The notes beneath the pieces are model-generated. The model saw only the letters and a list, made by a program, of their open reading frames with translations. It did not search any database and had not been told where the DNA came from. Positions 38,100 through 48,863 of a DNA stretch of 64,000 bases are shown piece by piece. This stretch comes from Diphasiastrum complanatum (lineage: Eukaryota; Streptophyta; Lycopodiopsida; Lycopodiales; Lycopodiaceae). Within the stretch, counting starts at the first letter, position 1, and every line of letters starts with the position of its first letter. The DNA is taken from the NCBI GenBank assembly GCA_029204225.1, contig MU832099.1:1-64000 (forward strand), given 5' to 3'. The position numbers and the translations under genes are program-made.

Positions 38100-38102
<3 letters not shown>

Positions 38103-38829
38103 ATATACTGAAGCACTTATCACTATACTTTTAGCCTACAATTTACCAACTTTGGATAGGATTATATTTGACTTTATACTCATACTATGGACAAGATTGG
38201 AGTCCCTAACTTGGCAATGATTACTTGTTTTTATGTGGATGACAAGTGAGAATATGTGTAGACACTCATAGTTTTCACAAGAATTTTTGTATTCTAACAA
38301 GGTTGGTGTTGTGAATGGATGCACACAACTACAAATATCAGCCCATTGCCACACACATAAGACAGGGACCAGATTTGTCCCGTCGACCCTCGCATGACAA
38401 TGTCCATGGCAATCGCGTGGCAAACGCGTGGCACTACCATGCTGTCAAAATTTTCTATCACCGGCCTTCCTCCGACCAGATTTGATAGGGGGGCTGTGTA
38501 AATTCTGAACTTGAAGTGAAGGTCTCCTAATTTCTAAAGTCCTAACTTAAACGTTGTGACTTAAAAAGAACAAATCAACAAAACATTGTTGAATAAAACC
38601 GAAAAGAACTCAAAGCTTTATGAAGTAAATCATCATTCATTCACAAAAGCATTCATTCATGAGAATTGCTGAGGGGTCAAGATGGGGAGATGTTAACAAA
38701 TTTTGGATCTTAAAGAATCTCATACAAAGAAAAGGGGTTTCTTATGACATGCAAAAGCTTACTGATCAAGAATGGAGCATGCATAGGCATTCGACATTAG
38801 ATGGCATGACATGCATGAATCAAATTTGA
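38100..38829. other. no gene; short CGTGGCA motifs
   Basis: Noncoding. At 38390-38435 it contains several gcgtggca/catggca motifs like those clustered at 9430-9860. Otherwise nothing is recognised. Confidence 0.4.
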
Positions 38830-39183
38830 CATGCAAGCTTCAGATCTGACATGCAAGCTTCAAATCCAACATGCAAAGCCTTAAGGCTAGGTATGGTATG
38901 ACATGCAAGCTCTAGTTCTGACATGCTAGCTTCAAATCATACATGCAAGCTCCCAAATCAGACATGCAAGCTTCCAATCAGACATGCAAGCTTCCAAATA
39001 GACATGCAAGTTCCAAATCAAACATGCATGACCATTAAGCTCTGGATGGTGTGACATACAAGGCCATCAAGTTATGGATAGTGTGACATGCATGGCCTTC
39101 AGGCTTATAGATGGTGTGACATGCATGGCCTTCAGGCTTATAGATGGTGTGACATGCATGGCCTTCAGGCTATGGATGGTGTG
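38830..39183. repeat. two adjoining minisatellites built on GACATGCA
   Basis: The first part (about 38830-39030) repeats a 19-22 bp unit, gacatgcaagcttccaaatc, about nine times with variation. The second part (about 39040-39183) repeats a 33-42 bp unit, tgtgacatgcatggccttcaggc plus tatagatgg, four times. Both share the gacatgca core, so one probably grew out of the other. Confidence 0.9.
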
Positions 39184-39949
39184 AAAGTTTTAGAGAGAGA
39201 GAGAGAGGAAAGAGGTAAGAGAAAGTGAGTGTGAGTGTATGTGGTTCCAAAATGGTTCCAAAAATGGTTCCAATCCAAGCTTGATAGATCTTCCTCATGC
39301 CATAGCTCCAAGCTTTCTTCCAAGCACGTACACACATAGAAGCAAGAACAAGAGGCAAAACAAAACTGAATAGGAGATGATGAATAATGAGGGAGAGGGG
39401 CGAGTTACTCCTTTTATAGGGAATGTGTAGCCTTGAGGGAGTGGCTGAGGTGTCCAACATAAGTGTGAGAGGTGTAAGGGAGACTCTAGGAGAAGTAAAG
39501 TGAGAGGGTGAGGTGTACAGATATGAGAGGGTGTTTATCAATTAGTTAAAGCAAAAGGAGAGCAATAGGAGGGCGCATTTTCCTAGGTGTCTTATGGCTT
39601 ACAAGCCATGTGGCAAAGTAGGTAATTTACATATTGATAAGGATGGAGGATAGGTAGCTTAACATTTAATGTTAGCCACTTTCAAGTTGAAATTTTCTTG
39701 GTTTACAGCATTGGGATTCACCCCAAGTGTTTTTCATGACATGGGAAAGGCTTTGTATATGTCCATCTTATCTTGCATAATTTTCATCAAGTCCTAGGCC
39801 CTTTTATCTAGGTTAGGAGTCATATCATAAAATGGTTCATCATTAGATTCTATTTCTAGAACCTGCACATCAAACTGTTAGCATTGATCTACAATTTCAT
39901 TTCTTGTCTTCAAGTAATGATACCTGCATGCATATTTCATTAGTTAGAG
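39184..39949. other. no recognised feature
   Basis: Noncoding, with a short GA run (39191-39208). It may include the 3' region of the reversed chromovirus. Confidence 0.35.
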
Positions 39950-40597
39950 TAATAAGCTCTAATATTCCAAAATATGTTTCATACAAAAAGAATGGAAGAC
40001 TGGATAGCCTTTATTTCTTGGTCAATTTGGTCTATACAATTTTACACCCCTCCGACGCATTAAGCATTGTCCTCAATGGACATTTCTCAAATAAACATTT
40101 AAAATTTCTGGTTATGCTTGGAAGAATTCTTCTTCCACCCATCTTGCATCCGTAGTAGGATAGTTTTTAAACTTGAGGAGGTATAATGTAAAAGTTATTC
40201 CCTTTCTTCCAGTTCTTGTCTTGTGCATCAAGATCTGCTCAGGTTGAAGGATTTCTTTGATTCCTTGAACTTTTGGAGGTTCGAAATCTGTAAATCCTTT
40301 AGGTTTTGGGCCATTGAATTTCTTTAGCAAGCTTACATGGAATTTGTTATGGATTTTCCAAGTAACAGGCAAGTCAAGTTCACATGTAACCTCATTGATT
40401 ACTTTATTGACTTTAAAGGGTCCATAATGCTTTTGGGCTACTTTTGGGTAGAGTTTCATGTTGCTCTTCTTTTTCCTGAGCCTTTTGTGATGCCACGAAA
40501 TTGTTAAATGCTGAATATCAATATAAATATGGCACGATTTACTCGAAAATGAAGACATGAGCTGGATAACTCTAAACCATGAAGAGGCCTTAGTCAT
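39950..40597 (-). pseudogene. Ty3/gypsy (chromovirus) integrase C-terminus with chromodomain
   Basis: Minus-strand reading: KLYPKVAQKHYGPFKVNKVI and ELDLPVTWKIHNKFHVSLLK are the GPF/Y-type integrase C-terminal module. It is followed by EILQPEQILMHKTRTGRK and a chromodomain-like block YLLKFKNYPTTDARWVEEEF. The clean open part ends at 40112. The catalytic integrase core, RT and gag are absent. Chromodomains in these elements guide integration into heterochromatin. It belongs to a different element from the gag at 36 kb. Confidence 0.85.
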
Positions 40598-41749
40598 TTT
40601 TTGAGAATATATCTCCTAAGTACTTGCCCTGTATTTAAGCGCAAGACCTTTAAAAGAAAAGACATTGCCTTGGATAGCCTTTACTAGGTCGTCCACACAA
40701 AACGACTAGATATGAAAAGACATGTTAAACTAGAGTAATCTTAACTCTTAGTTAAATATACCTCTTATGGTATAATTGAACGCATACTTAGTCTAATTGT
40801 TAACTAGATCCTTTCGTAGGAGCGACACACCTGTTGTTTTAGAGGTGTGTTTGTTCATCCCGTAGAACATATATTGATCTCACACTTTAGTCTCGAGCAT
40901 CGAGAGAGAAGAGTTTATGCATATGTAAGAGGTTGAAGAAGTGAATAGAGTGCTGAGAGTTATTCTCCCTTATCTCTGTTCTCCGCACTGTTGAGTGTGA
41001 GTGATCCTGAGTCTACTAGCAATCTCTAACGCATTACATGAATTACTCTCTGATCAGACAGTCTCTCTAGTGCATTACAGTCGTTTGTTGTGTATCTGTA
41101 AAACATGCTCTAAGGAACTGTCTTAAAATCATCTTATTCGTCTGTCGTGAATACTTTCTTTTCGGCACTCGAATAACGACTATCTTTGGTACAGTCTAGC
41201 ACAATCACGGAATAAAGTTGTATGCATACATATGAGATGACAGTCCCTGTCTGAATTGAGTCATTGATATGTGTTCCTGATTGTAATTGACATAAGTTTC
41301 TAACGTGCTCTGAAACTATTTATGTTCTTTAACCATTATTTTGGACTTAAGTTGTTGAGGACTTCTGTCTAGAAATGAACAGTTCACGAATGTGATTAAT
41401 TAATTGTTTGCACAGCCATGAATACATCGAACATTTCTTGATTCTCTGTTGACACCTTAATCAGCCAGAGTGTAGTACTGTTGTACTACTCCGATAACAT
41501 CTCATCTATAGAACACGTTTCATTCGATTTGATAGAGCCAGATTGCTGAAATTATTACCACTACATTCCCCAAACACAAGTAATACTGGTTACTTTATAA
41601 TGTCTGTCGACAACCAGAATAACACTCAAAACCATTTGTCATAAATTGTACCAAATACATAACTTTCTAATGTTGTCCTCTATGGGAATGACATTATGTA
41701 CTACAAAATCTATATTAACCGTCTTGGTATAGGACGACATATACCAATT
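40598..41749 (+). repeat. probable LTR upstream of a tRNA-Asp-type primer site
   Basis: About 1.15 kb noncoding region ending just before a gypsy-type primer site. No coding motif. Its content (for example ggagcgacacacctgttg near 40818) has no second copy in the window, so the left border is unknown. Confidence 0.35.
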
Positions 41750-41770
41750 TTTGGCACCTTTGTCGGGGAT
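41750..41770 (+). other. primer binding site, tRNA-Asp type
   Basis: TTTGGCACCTTTGTCGGGGA resembles the TTGGCGCCGTTGCCGGGGA-type site used by plant gypsy elements of the Athila/Tat kind. It marks the start of the internal region of a forward gypsy element whose genes are not present. Confidence 0.6.
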
Positions 41771-41779
41771 AGTTTAGGA

Positions 41780-42620
41780 AAGTTATAAGAAATCTGACAC
41801 ATCCATCTCCATCTCTAGTGTATGTCAGATAGAAAATCTCCATTAGAACGATAGCGTAAGCTAAGAGAGGAATTTTTACAAAGGCAGAGTGAGAGTTGTT
41901 GAATTTCACACGTGTGGATTGTCCACAACATATACTTGTGATCTCCTAAGGTGTGTAGATGCACCAAGATTAAGATTAGATTGAGATTCAAGGTCAATCT
42001 TAGATCCTATGGCAAAAACACACTACTACATGCATTCAAACACTTCCAACTCTCACTCACATGTGTGGGAAGTATTCAAAAAATAATCTAAGTAAAAACA
42101 AGCTGCTCTCCTCAGGTAGAGAGAGAAAAAGCATCATGAGCTCTCGGGTAGAGAGAGAAAGCTAGAAATCCAATAACTCACAAAATCCATAAAATCACCA
42201 AATCAATTAGCTTCAAAATGAGGAGTACAATGATACTAGTAGATCCACGAGCTACCACTATGCTTAACTATGATTGGACCATACTTTTTCACCTCTTGAT
42301 CCTACTGGACCATTGAACCATGCACCTCTCAATTCTATTGGACTATATTCAAGCACACCTCAATTTTCTATTGGACCTCACAAGGTTCCACCTCTAAATC
42401 CTATTGGACCTCTTGGAATTCATCAAACAAAAGCATTACACTTGTCTACACTCTAATTGGCACATGTTTAGCCTCTTACTCTATTTTGGCTCAATAGTGA
42501 CTTTACAAGTGGAAATGCCAAATTTATTCCTATCAACATCCTACACCTAGATGCTTGATGTAAAAAACATAAGATCCCTATATCTAACATAGATAATCTT
42601 TTTCAATTCTTCACACTCCT
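41780..42620 (-). repeat. possible copia 3' LTR (reverse), with ACACGTGTG box
   Basis: Lies directly after the reversed RNase H end at 42634 and starts, on the minus strand, with a purine tract and TGTGAAGAATTG (about 42620). It contains TTTCACACGTGTGG at 41904-41917, the box found in other copia LTRs here. The inner border is not defined. Confidence 0.45.
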
Positions 42621-42633
42621 CATAAAAAGTTAT

Positions 42634-42885
42634 CTATGAAGATCTGGGCATTGATCTTGATATAAAACCAAGATTAGATCTATGCTTGATGAAAGCACTT
42701 TTGCTCAAAGGCTTGGTGAGTAGATCGGCAATACAAGAGGACGAGTTGACATGCTCCAAATAAATTTCTCCTCCAATAAGCTTTTCTCTCACAAAATGGT
42801 GTGCCACTTCTATGTGCTTGCTTCTTGCATGAAATATGGGATTATTGGCAAGAGCTTGGGCCAAGATGTTATCACACTTGATCAT
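42634..42885 (-). pseudogene. Ty1/copia RNase H C-terminal fragment
   Basis: Minus-strand 83 residues: KCDNILAQALANNPIFHARS then KHIEVAHHFVREKL, SSSCIADLLTKPLSKSAF and the end FISRSMPRSS-stop. This is the last part of copia RNase H, including its final catalytic Asp (CDN). Everything upstream has been replaced by the truncated LTR of a neighbouring copy (42909-43149). Confidence 0.85.
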
Positions 42886-42908
42886 TGGTAGATCACCCTC
42901 CTTGATGT

Positions 42909-43149
42909 TCTAACCAAAGGATGTGGCTCATGCAATCAATAGATTGATGACATGTGTCATATGTCTAGAAAACTAGTTTTTGGCCTTTTTAGCCACTAGA
43001 ACTTGAATTAAATCATATGTACAACATATATGATTATGCTACATGACAAGTACACTATTTTCACACATGGGAACAGGCTCCACACATGTGTAATCATCCT
43101 ATATACAAGATTTTGGGCCTCTACCAAGCATATTTTTGCATTTTTCACA
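42909..43149 (-). repeat. truncated 3' LTR of a reversed copia
   Basis: 241 bp matching 47262-47502 with about six differences. It starts TGTGAAAAATGC next to a purine tract (gaggag) on the minus strand, following the RNase H end at 43162. The distal about 590 bp present in the 5' LTR are missing because of the junction at 42908. Confidence 0.88.
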
Positions 43150-43161
43150 CTCCTCAAAAAT

Positions 43162-44150
43162 CTAGCTTGGTAAATCTAGCATAGATCTATCTATAACTCC
43201 AAGAGCCAATCTTAATTTTATAAATGGATCTTTAGGCAATGTCTTGGTGAGTATATTAGCAATGCAATCTGATGATGAAACATCAAAAAGATTGATCTCC
43301 TTTGCTTGCACTTTCTCCCTCACGAAATGATGTGCAATCTTGATGTGCTTTGTTCGAGCATGGAAGACTGGATTGTTTGCAAGTTGTTGAGCTGCTTGAT
43401 TATCACAATATATGCATGGAATATCTTCATCCTTGATCACATGTAGCTCCTCCAAAATCCTTTTAAGCCGAAGAACCTCCTTTGTTGTTCTTGTCATAGC
43501 TTTATATTCGGATTCTGTTGATGAACGAGAGATGGTATCTTGCTTTTTGGAAAGCCAAAATATAACTCCTCCACATAAGAATGTAGCAAATGCACTTATG
43601 GATCTTCTATCCATCTTGTCACCTGCAAAACTTGAGTCTGAATATGCTCTCAAACAAATATTAGTCCTTTCTAAGATTGATTTAGCATACTTAGATTGAC
43701 ATATGAAGGTAAAATCATTACTTCTAGTGACTTCTATTCCAAGTATAACTTTAAGAAGTCCTAGATCTACCATCTTAAATTCACTAGACAAGGAAACTTT
43801 TACATTCTTAATGCCATCTAGATCATTTCCTGTGAGTATAATGTCACCAACATATAAAACTAAGATAATGATCTTTCCATCATTACATTTGTAGTACAAT
43901 GATGGTTCCAAAAAACTTACAACAAATCCAATGGAAATAAGATAGGAATGCAACCTAGAGTACCACGCTCTTGGTGCTTGCTTGAGTCCATAAAGACTTT
44001 TCTTCAAGAGACACATCTTGTCTTCCTCTCCATCTTTGATGAAGCCCTCGGGTTGGCACATGTAGATTTCCTCTTCCAAGAATCCATACAAGAAAGCATT
44101 TGTCACATCAAGTTGGAAGAGCTCCCATTTGAAAGAAGTTGGGCTGTAGG
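43162..44150 (-). pseudogene. Ty1/copia RT-RNase H, internally deleted
   Basis: Minus-strand reading with RT blocks TNAFLYGFLEEEIYMCQPEG and SLYGLKQAPRAWYSRLH. The catalytic box is YVGD rather than YVDD, then SSEFKMVDLGLLKVILGIEV. After SILERTNI the frame jumps straight into RNase H (YSDSSFAGDKMDRRSISA, SSTESEYKAM, CDNQAAQQLANNPVFHART, ILTKTLP), omitting roughly 75 residues of the connection. The open frame is otherwise continuous from 44106 to 43162. The Asp-to-Gly change and the deletion would abolish RT activity. It forms the 3' half of the element flanked by LTRs at 42909 and 46670. Confidence 0.9.
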
Positions 44151-44587
44151 AACCCTTTTTACACGTGTGAGGCCGTACAACTCCGGTTTTGACTGAGAAA
44201 TTTAAAAAATTTGTAGAATTTGACTCACATACCCAATTTGAGTGATTTTTGGTGCAAAATGAAGTATTTTTTGTAGTGCATCTAATCCCTTGATTAGTTC
44301 TTGGATTAAATCAGTCAAAACATTAAAATTAAAGCTTGAATTAGGTGCACTAATTGATCTTCTCTGATTTTTTGAGTGTATGTTGAGGTTGAAGAGAGAG
44401 ATTGCTAAAAATCATAGATTAAGGAGTGATTTTGCAAGTTTGAGACTAGAATCTAAATTTCCATCATTCTAGATTGGTTCCTGAGTGATAGGATTGAGTC
44501 TAAAAGCTTTCTAATTTGCTAAAAGACTTTAGGTTCAGATCTCTTAGAGAAACTATAAGAGTTTCTAGTGCTTTTTCACATTCAAAA
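44151..44587 (+). promoter_or_regulatory. LTR end/leader of a forward copia with ACACGTGTGA box
   Basis: Begins abruptly beside the reversed RT and contains tttttacacgtgtgagg at 44156-44172 and a long AT-rich leader before the gag ATG at 44588. No primer site is found, so the border between LTR and leader is unknown. Confidence 0.45.
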
Positions 44588-44985
44588 ATGGCATCAATGG
44601 GTGGTTTTTTGCTTGAAGCTGGTGAAAGACTTACATCCACTAATTATGCTACTTGGATAGTTCGAATGGAGTCTTTGCTTGCACTTCATGATCTTTATGA
44701 CATAGTACTTGAGGTGGAAGTAGAACCTCAAGGAGGAGTTGAATTGGCTAAGTACAAAAAGAGATGTCGAGTTGCATTACACTACATAAAAATGAATGTA
44801 AGTAATGAACTTTTGAAAGAAATCTCATCTTGTACCACATCCAAAGAGGCATGGGATTCATTAAAAGCCATTTATGGATCCAAGAACACTGCAAGGATAC
44901 TCATGCTTAGGAATCAAATCTTTCAAAGCATGAAAGGAAGTAGTGAAAGTGCCCAAAATTATGTCTTTAGGATGAAATCTTTGAA
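44588..44985 (+). pseudogene. Ty1/copia gag N-terminal fragment
   Basis: From ATG 44588: MASMGGFLLEAGERLTSTNY, ATWIVRMESLLALHDLYDIV, YIKMNVSNELLKEI, TSKEAWDSLKAIYGSKNTAR and ESAQNYVFRMKSLN. It is the first about 130 residues of UBN2-type gag, collinear with the elements at 49662 and 61468. An unrelated LTR cuts it at 44986, and the rest of gag with zinc knuckle and protease is missing. Confidence 0.88.
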
Positions 44986-45255
44986 TAGAATTAAAGTAGA
45001 ATCATTGTGCTACTGTACTGTGGGTCCTATCAGTGGACAAGGATCAGTTGGCCTCGCCACGAGGCAAGTCGACGGGACACACGTCCCGCCAACGGCAACC
45101 TGGGTCATGCATGGGTTGCCTGAGTGAACAACTATATGTACAGTGTAATTTCATTTTGAGAAATACAATTGCTATGTGAGCTTGCAATGGAGAGTGTTTT
45201 CTGTATGTGTTACTGTGTAGCATGAACTATGTTCCTGTGCAAAGCAAATTCTAAG
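44986..45255 (+). repeat. solo LTR, TAGAATT...AATTCTA family
   Basis: 270 bp, the third copy of the 15145/23307 LTR, with the same inverted ends TAGAATT/AATTCTA and the cgggacacacgtcccg region. There is no internal sequence on either side. It sits between gag and GAG-pre-integrase pieces of another copia, replacing about 1 kb, so its arrival was followed or accompanied by a deletion. No direct repeat flanks it. Confidence 0.88.
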
Positions 45256-45269
45256 TTGGAAGTGTGAAC

Positions 45270-46537
45270 ATGGCAAGGGAGGAGCTCACTCAAGTGGAAT
45301 TATGGCACAAAAGGTTAGGCCATCCTAACTACAAAGATATCCAAGTGACAAAGGAGCTAGCAAGAGGACTTCCCAAGACCATATCCAAGTGTGGCAAGCT
45401 TTGTGAAGCTTGTGGACTAAGCTTCCTTTCAAGAGATCTTTGATAAGATCTAACTCTCATCTTGACCTTATACACTCGGATGTTCATTCATTTTCACATG
45501 AATCAAATGGTGGAGCTCTAATGTATGTCACTTTTATTGATGATAAATCAAGATACTCTTGGGTTTATCTCTTGTCTAAGAAAAGTGCAGTTTTTGAGTC
45601 CTTTGTAAAGTTCAAAACTCTTGTGGAAAAGCAACTTAATACTAGTTTGAAAGTATTAAGAAGTGATAATGGAGGGGAGTAAATCTCAATAGGATGAAAG
45701 AGTTTTGTGAAACTAATGGCATAAAGAGAGAGTTTACTTGTACATATACTCCACAACAAAATGGAGTAGCTGAGAGAAAGAATAGGACACTATGTGAGTG
45801 TGCTAAAGCTATGAGATTAGATGCATCTCTTTCTATTTCATTTTGGGAAGAAGCTATTTTATGTGCAAACTTTCTTTGTAATAGAATGACTAATAGTACC
45901 ATAAAAGGACTTACACCTTATGAAGTATTGTTTGGCAAAAAGCCAAATCTTAGTGATTTGAAAGTTTTTGGATGTATTCGTTATGTACATATTCCTTTAG
46001 AAACATGGAGAAAGGAAGATGCCACTTCTTTCAAAAGCATCTTTGTTGGTTATAGTGAAAGTAAGAAAGCTTATAGTATATATGATCCTATTACAAAAAA
46101 GGTTGTTGCTAGTAGAGATGTAGTTTTTGATGAATCTCTCCAATCCAAAGGAAAGGTGGCTTCCAACAACACTGAACTTGTCAAAGATCATGCTATGGCC
46201 GAGGAGGCGCTTCATGAAGATGAAGACCAAGTAGAATCTACTCCAAGTCCAAGGGTGCCAAGAAGATCAACAAGGACAAGGATTGAGCCATCAAGGCTCA
46301 CTTATAGTGACAAAGGGGAGCCAAGGAAAGATTCTCAACTACTCAACTCTTATACTTTTTTGACTACTATGCTTGAAGAACCAACTAGTTTTGAGGAAGC
46401 AAATAAATCTCAATATTGGAGGAAAGCTATGCAAGTAGAGTTTGATGCATTAATGGAAAATCAAACTTGAAAACTTGTTGATTTACCTTATGGAAAGAAG
46501 CCTCTTACTTGTAAATGGATATATAGATTGAAAAAAT
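45270..46537 (+). pseudogene. Ty1/copia integrase to RT start, frameshifted
   Basis: GAG-pre-integrase/HHCC region LWHKRLGHPNYKDIQ then LCEACGLS at about 45296-45420. Integrase core LIHSDVHSF (first Asp), LRSDNGGE (second Asp), a stop and frame change near 45680, then TPQQNGVAERKNRTLCECAK (Glu), FWEEAILCANFLCNR, KVFGCIRYVHIPLETWRKED, the proline/acid-rich tail and SRLTYSDKGEPRK. A stop at 46468 follows MENQT and RT begins (KKPLTCKWIYRLKK), ending at a junction with reversed copia leader at 46538. Integrase catalytic residues are kept, but the frame is broken at least three times. Confidence 0.88.
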
Positions 46538-46658
46538 TTTGAGAATATCTATCAAATCCAACTTGCTACACAAAACTTGACTAGTTTTCAAAAAACTGCT
46601 AATTTTGGCTTTGATTTGGATTAAACCTATCAATTTCAACAAAACCTCTTGTACTAGG
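46538..46658 (-). other. leader of the reversed copia
   Basis: Remaining part of the 5' leader of the element with LTR 46670-47502. Its gag, protease and integrase are missing; the forward copia occupies their place. Confidence 0.55.
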
Positions 46659-46669
46659 CTCTGATACCA
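46659..46669 (-). other. primer binding site (reverse)
   Basis: Minus-strand TGGTATCAGAGC immediately inside the LTR, initiator tRNA-Met type. Confidence 0.9.
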
Positions 46670-47502
46670 TGTGCAAAAAGTATAAAAAGGACCAAGAGTG
46701 GATTCTAATTTGATCCTCAAGAGGGATTGGTTGTCAGATTACTTGACCTATCAATCTACTTCAGATTCAGATCAATCTAGATCAATTCTAGACACAAAAT
46801 CCTAACAAGAACAATCATTAATTGAAGGTGATTGTACTTTATGGTTTCACACGTGTGAAACACTATCTGAGTACGGACTCCAACCTAAAAATCAAGTACA
46901 CATTGATAGAACCTCAAAACAATCAAAACAAATGTAGACAAATGGAGAGAATCACTCAAGATTGCTTCCAAAACCAAGATTGGTGTCTCACAATGATTAT
47001 GGCCAAATGTGGCTCTATATATACAATAAGTGGGAGCTCGTGGTACTGATCATCCCTCTGATCCCACATGTGTGAAGGTGCTTTGTCATATGAGAATTCA
47101 TCATGCAAAACTGACACTTGGACAAAACCTTCTATTTTGAGCACTTTTGGTCCATTTTCCTTCTATATGGAGATCTACTTGGAAATCTTCTAGAAGTCAA
47201 AATTCGCCTACTTCAGCTTATTCCACACATGTGAGTTGTCCTCTACACATGTGATATGACACCTAACCAAAGGATGTGGCTCATGCAATCAATAGATTGA
47301 TGCCATGTGTCATATGTCTAGAAAACTAGTTTTTGGCCTTTTTAGCCACTAGAACTTGAATTAAATCATATGTACAACCTATATGATTATGCTACATGAC
47401 AAGTACACTATTTTCACACGTGGGAACAGGGTCCACACATGTGTAATCATCCTATATACAAGATTTTTGGCCTCTACCAAGCCTATTTTTGCATTTTTCA
47501 CA
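46670..47502 (-). repeat. copia 5' LTR (reverse), 833 bp
   Basis: Minus-strand start TGTGAAAAATGC and end CTTTTTGCACA next to the primer site, giving TG...CA termini. It matches the truncated 3' LTR at 42909-43149. It contains the perfect 16 bp palindrome TTTCACACGTGTGAAA (46845-46860) and two further related boxes (47411-47424, 47434-47445). Confidence 0.92.
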
Positions 47503-47949
47503 TTACATTGGTTGATATTATGAATATATTGTTATTGTAAATGATCGTGTTATATTGCCATTGCTTTTATATGTGCAATGTTCTTTTTTCAAAAATTGCA
47601 ATGTCGAATTTCAAGATGTGGATTGACACAGTAACCAACTAAGAATTCAAAACCATGTGCAATGTCAGATTTCAAAACAAGAATCAATATCATATATAAA
47701 AATCTAAATGAAATTTTTGATGTGCATAAGGCAATGCAATAAAGTATTGTCATTCATAATGCACATGAAGTAATGCAATAAAACATGGAATGAAAAGTAA
47801 TTTAAGAATGAAAAGTACCTCATGCTTAGCTTGTTGTTTGATCCAAATGTTGAATGCAACTCAAAAATATTGTTTCAAAAACAATTCATGAACATTGCTT
47901 CTCCAAAAATCTAACTCCAAGAACAGCCCGATAAAAATGCATGCGCTAT
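47503..47949. other. no recognised feature
   Basis: AT-rich sequence with short direct repeats (gcaatgt, aatgcaataaa). Nothing else is seen. Confidence 0.4.
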
Positions 47950-48405
47950 TTTTTACGTATTTTTTAATTTTTTTTACCTGATTTGGGACGTTGAAATCCA
48001 TCAATCAAGTAGATGTCAGATGGGCGTCGGCAGATGGGTGTCGGACATCCGTCAGGGACAATTTTTTGGATCATTCTGTATTTACAGATGTCGGTCTGAC
48101 GGCTTTTTTTAACATCACATTCCAACGTCCACGTCGGATCACAAGCGACGTCTTTGGACGTCGGATTGCGATTTTCACGTCGGACGTTGCATTGCGACGT
48201 CCATGTTGGATTCATCCTCATCCACCGGGATCTGTCACTCTAGGTTCTGACAACTTATGTATATCGGATTGCCACATGTTTTAAGGACCTCGGACTCCCA
48301 CGACCTTATAGCGATGTGTTTAACCAACATCCGCGATGAATTAAAAAATAGATAAACTCGCGATTCACGTTGCAAAACACGTTGTAAATCGCGGCGGATG
48401 TTGTT
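47950..48405. repeat. ACGTC-rich element inside a gypsy remnant
   Basis: Between about 47990 and 48215, roughly a dozen gacgtc/acgtcgga-type motifs occur on both strands. At 48325-48405 a foldback (caacatccgcg ... cgcggatgttg) closes the segment next to the gypsy RNase H coding region. Probably a small non-autonomous element or satellite remnant. The left end is not defined. Confidence 0.5.
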
Positions 48406-48634
48406 GTATCTTTCTTTTGATCGTCCTTCTGACTCAGACAAACACCAATAGCAAATGGTGATACATCAATATAACAATGAAATAGTTTTGCCCAATTAGG
48501 TGATCTCAAAATTGGAGCATTAATCAGTTTGTGCTTTAGTTCTTCATATGTTTCCTGTTGTGATGTTGTCCAAGTATAAGCAATGTACTTCTTGAGTAAC
48601 TATGTAAGGGCTGCAACAGAAATCTCTTAGTTCA
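48406..48634 (-). pseudogene. Ty3/gypsy RT-RNase H fragment
   Basis: Minus-strand reading QETYEELKHKLINAPILRSP followed by NWAKLFHCYIDVSPFAIGVC and LSQKDDQKKDTT. This is the connection and start of gypsy RNase H with the first catalytic Asp (YIDVS). It is cut at both ends, by the ACGTC-rich element and by the truncated copia LTR at 48635. Confidence 0.82.
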
Positions 48635-48850
48635 GAATGTAGGTCTGGTGTACAGTACTCAGACTGTGGGAGGCCGTACTTTCACACGTGTGAAGCCTTC
48701 TTCAAGGATTTGGGCCATTTAGTGAGGTTCCAGCATAGATTTTTGATGGATTTTGATGGTTCAACTTGTGCTAATCTTATGAAATCATAATCTATTGTTT
48801 CCCTCATCATTTCAAGTGTTTTAGGATCCTTATTTGCTGTAGTTTTTACA
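48635..48850 (+). repeat. truncated 5' LTR of the well-preserved copia
   Basis: 216 bp matching 54112-54327 with two substitutions and no length change. It ends TTTTTACA directly before the primer site and contains TTCACACGTGTGAA at 48681-48694. The first about 467 bp of the LTR are missing, replaced by gypsy sequence. Confidence 0.95.
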
Positions 48851-48863
48851 TGGTATCAGAGCC
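48851..48863 (+). other. primer binding site (initiator tRNA-Met type)
   Basis: TGGTATCAGAGCC exactly at the LTR end. Confidence 0.95.

Noticed and set aside
38830-39183. CRISPR-like spacing of short repeats
   Set aside because: Repeats are contiguous variants without unique spacers, in a eukaryotic transposon-rich context.
39170-39541. Reverse open frame of 123 residues, Ser/Leu/Thr-rich
   Set aside because: Composition follows the GA-rich and repeat sequence. No motif, and it overlaps a minisatellite.
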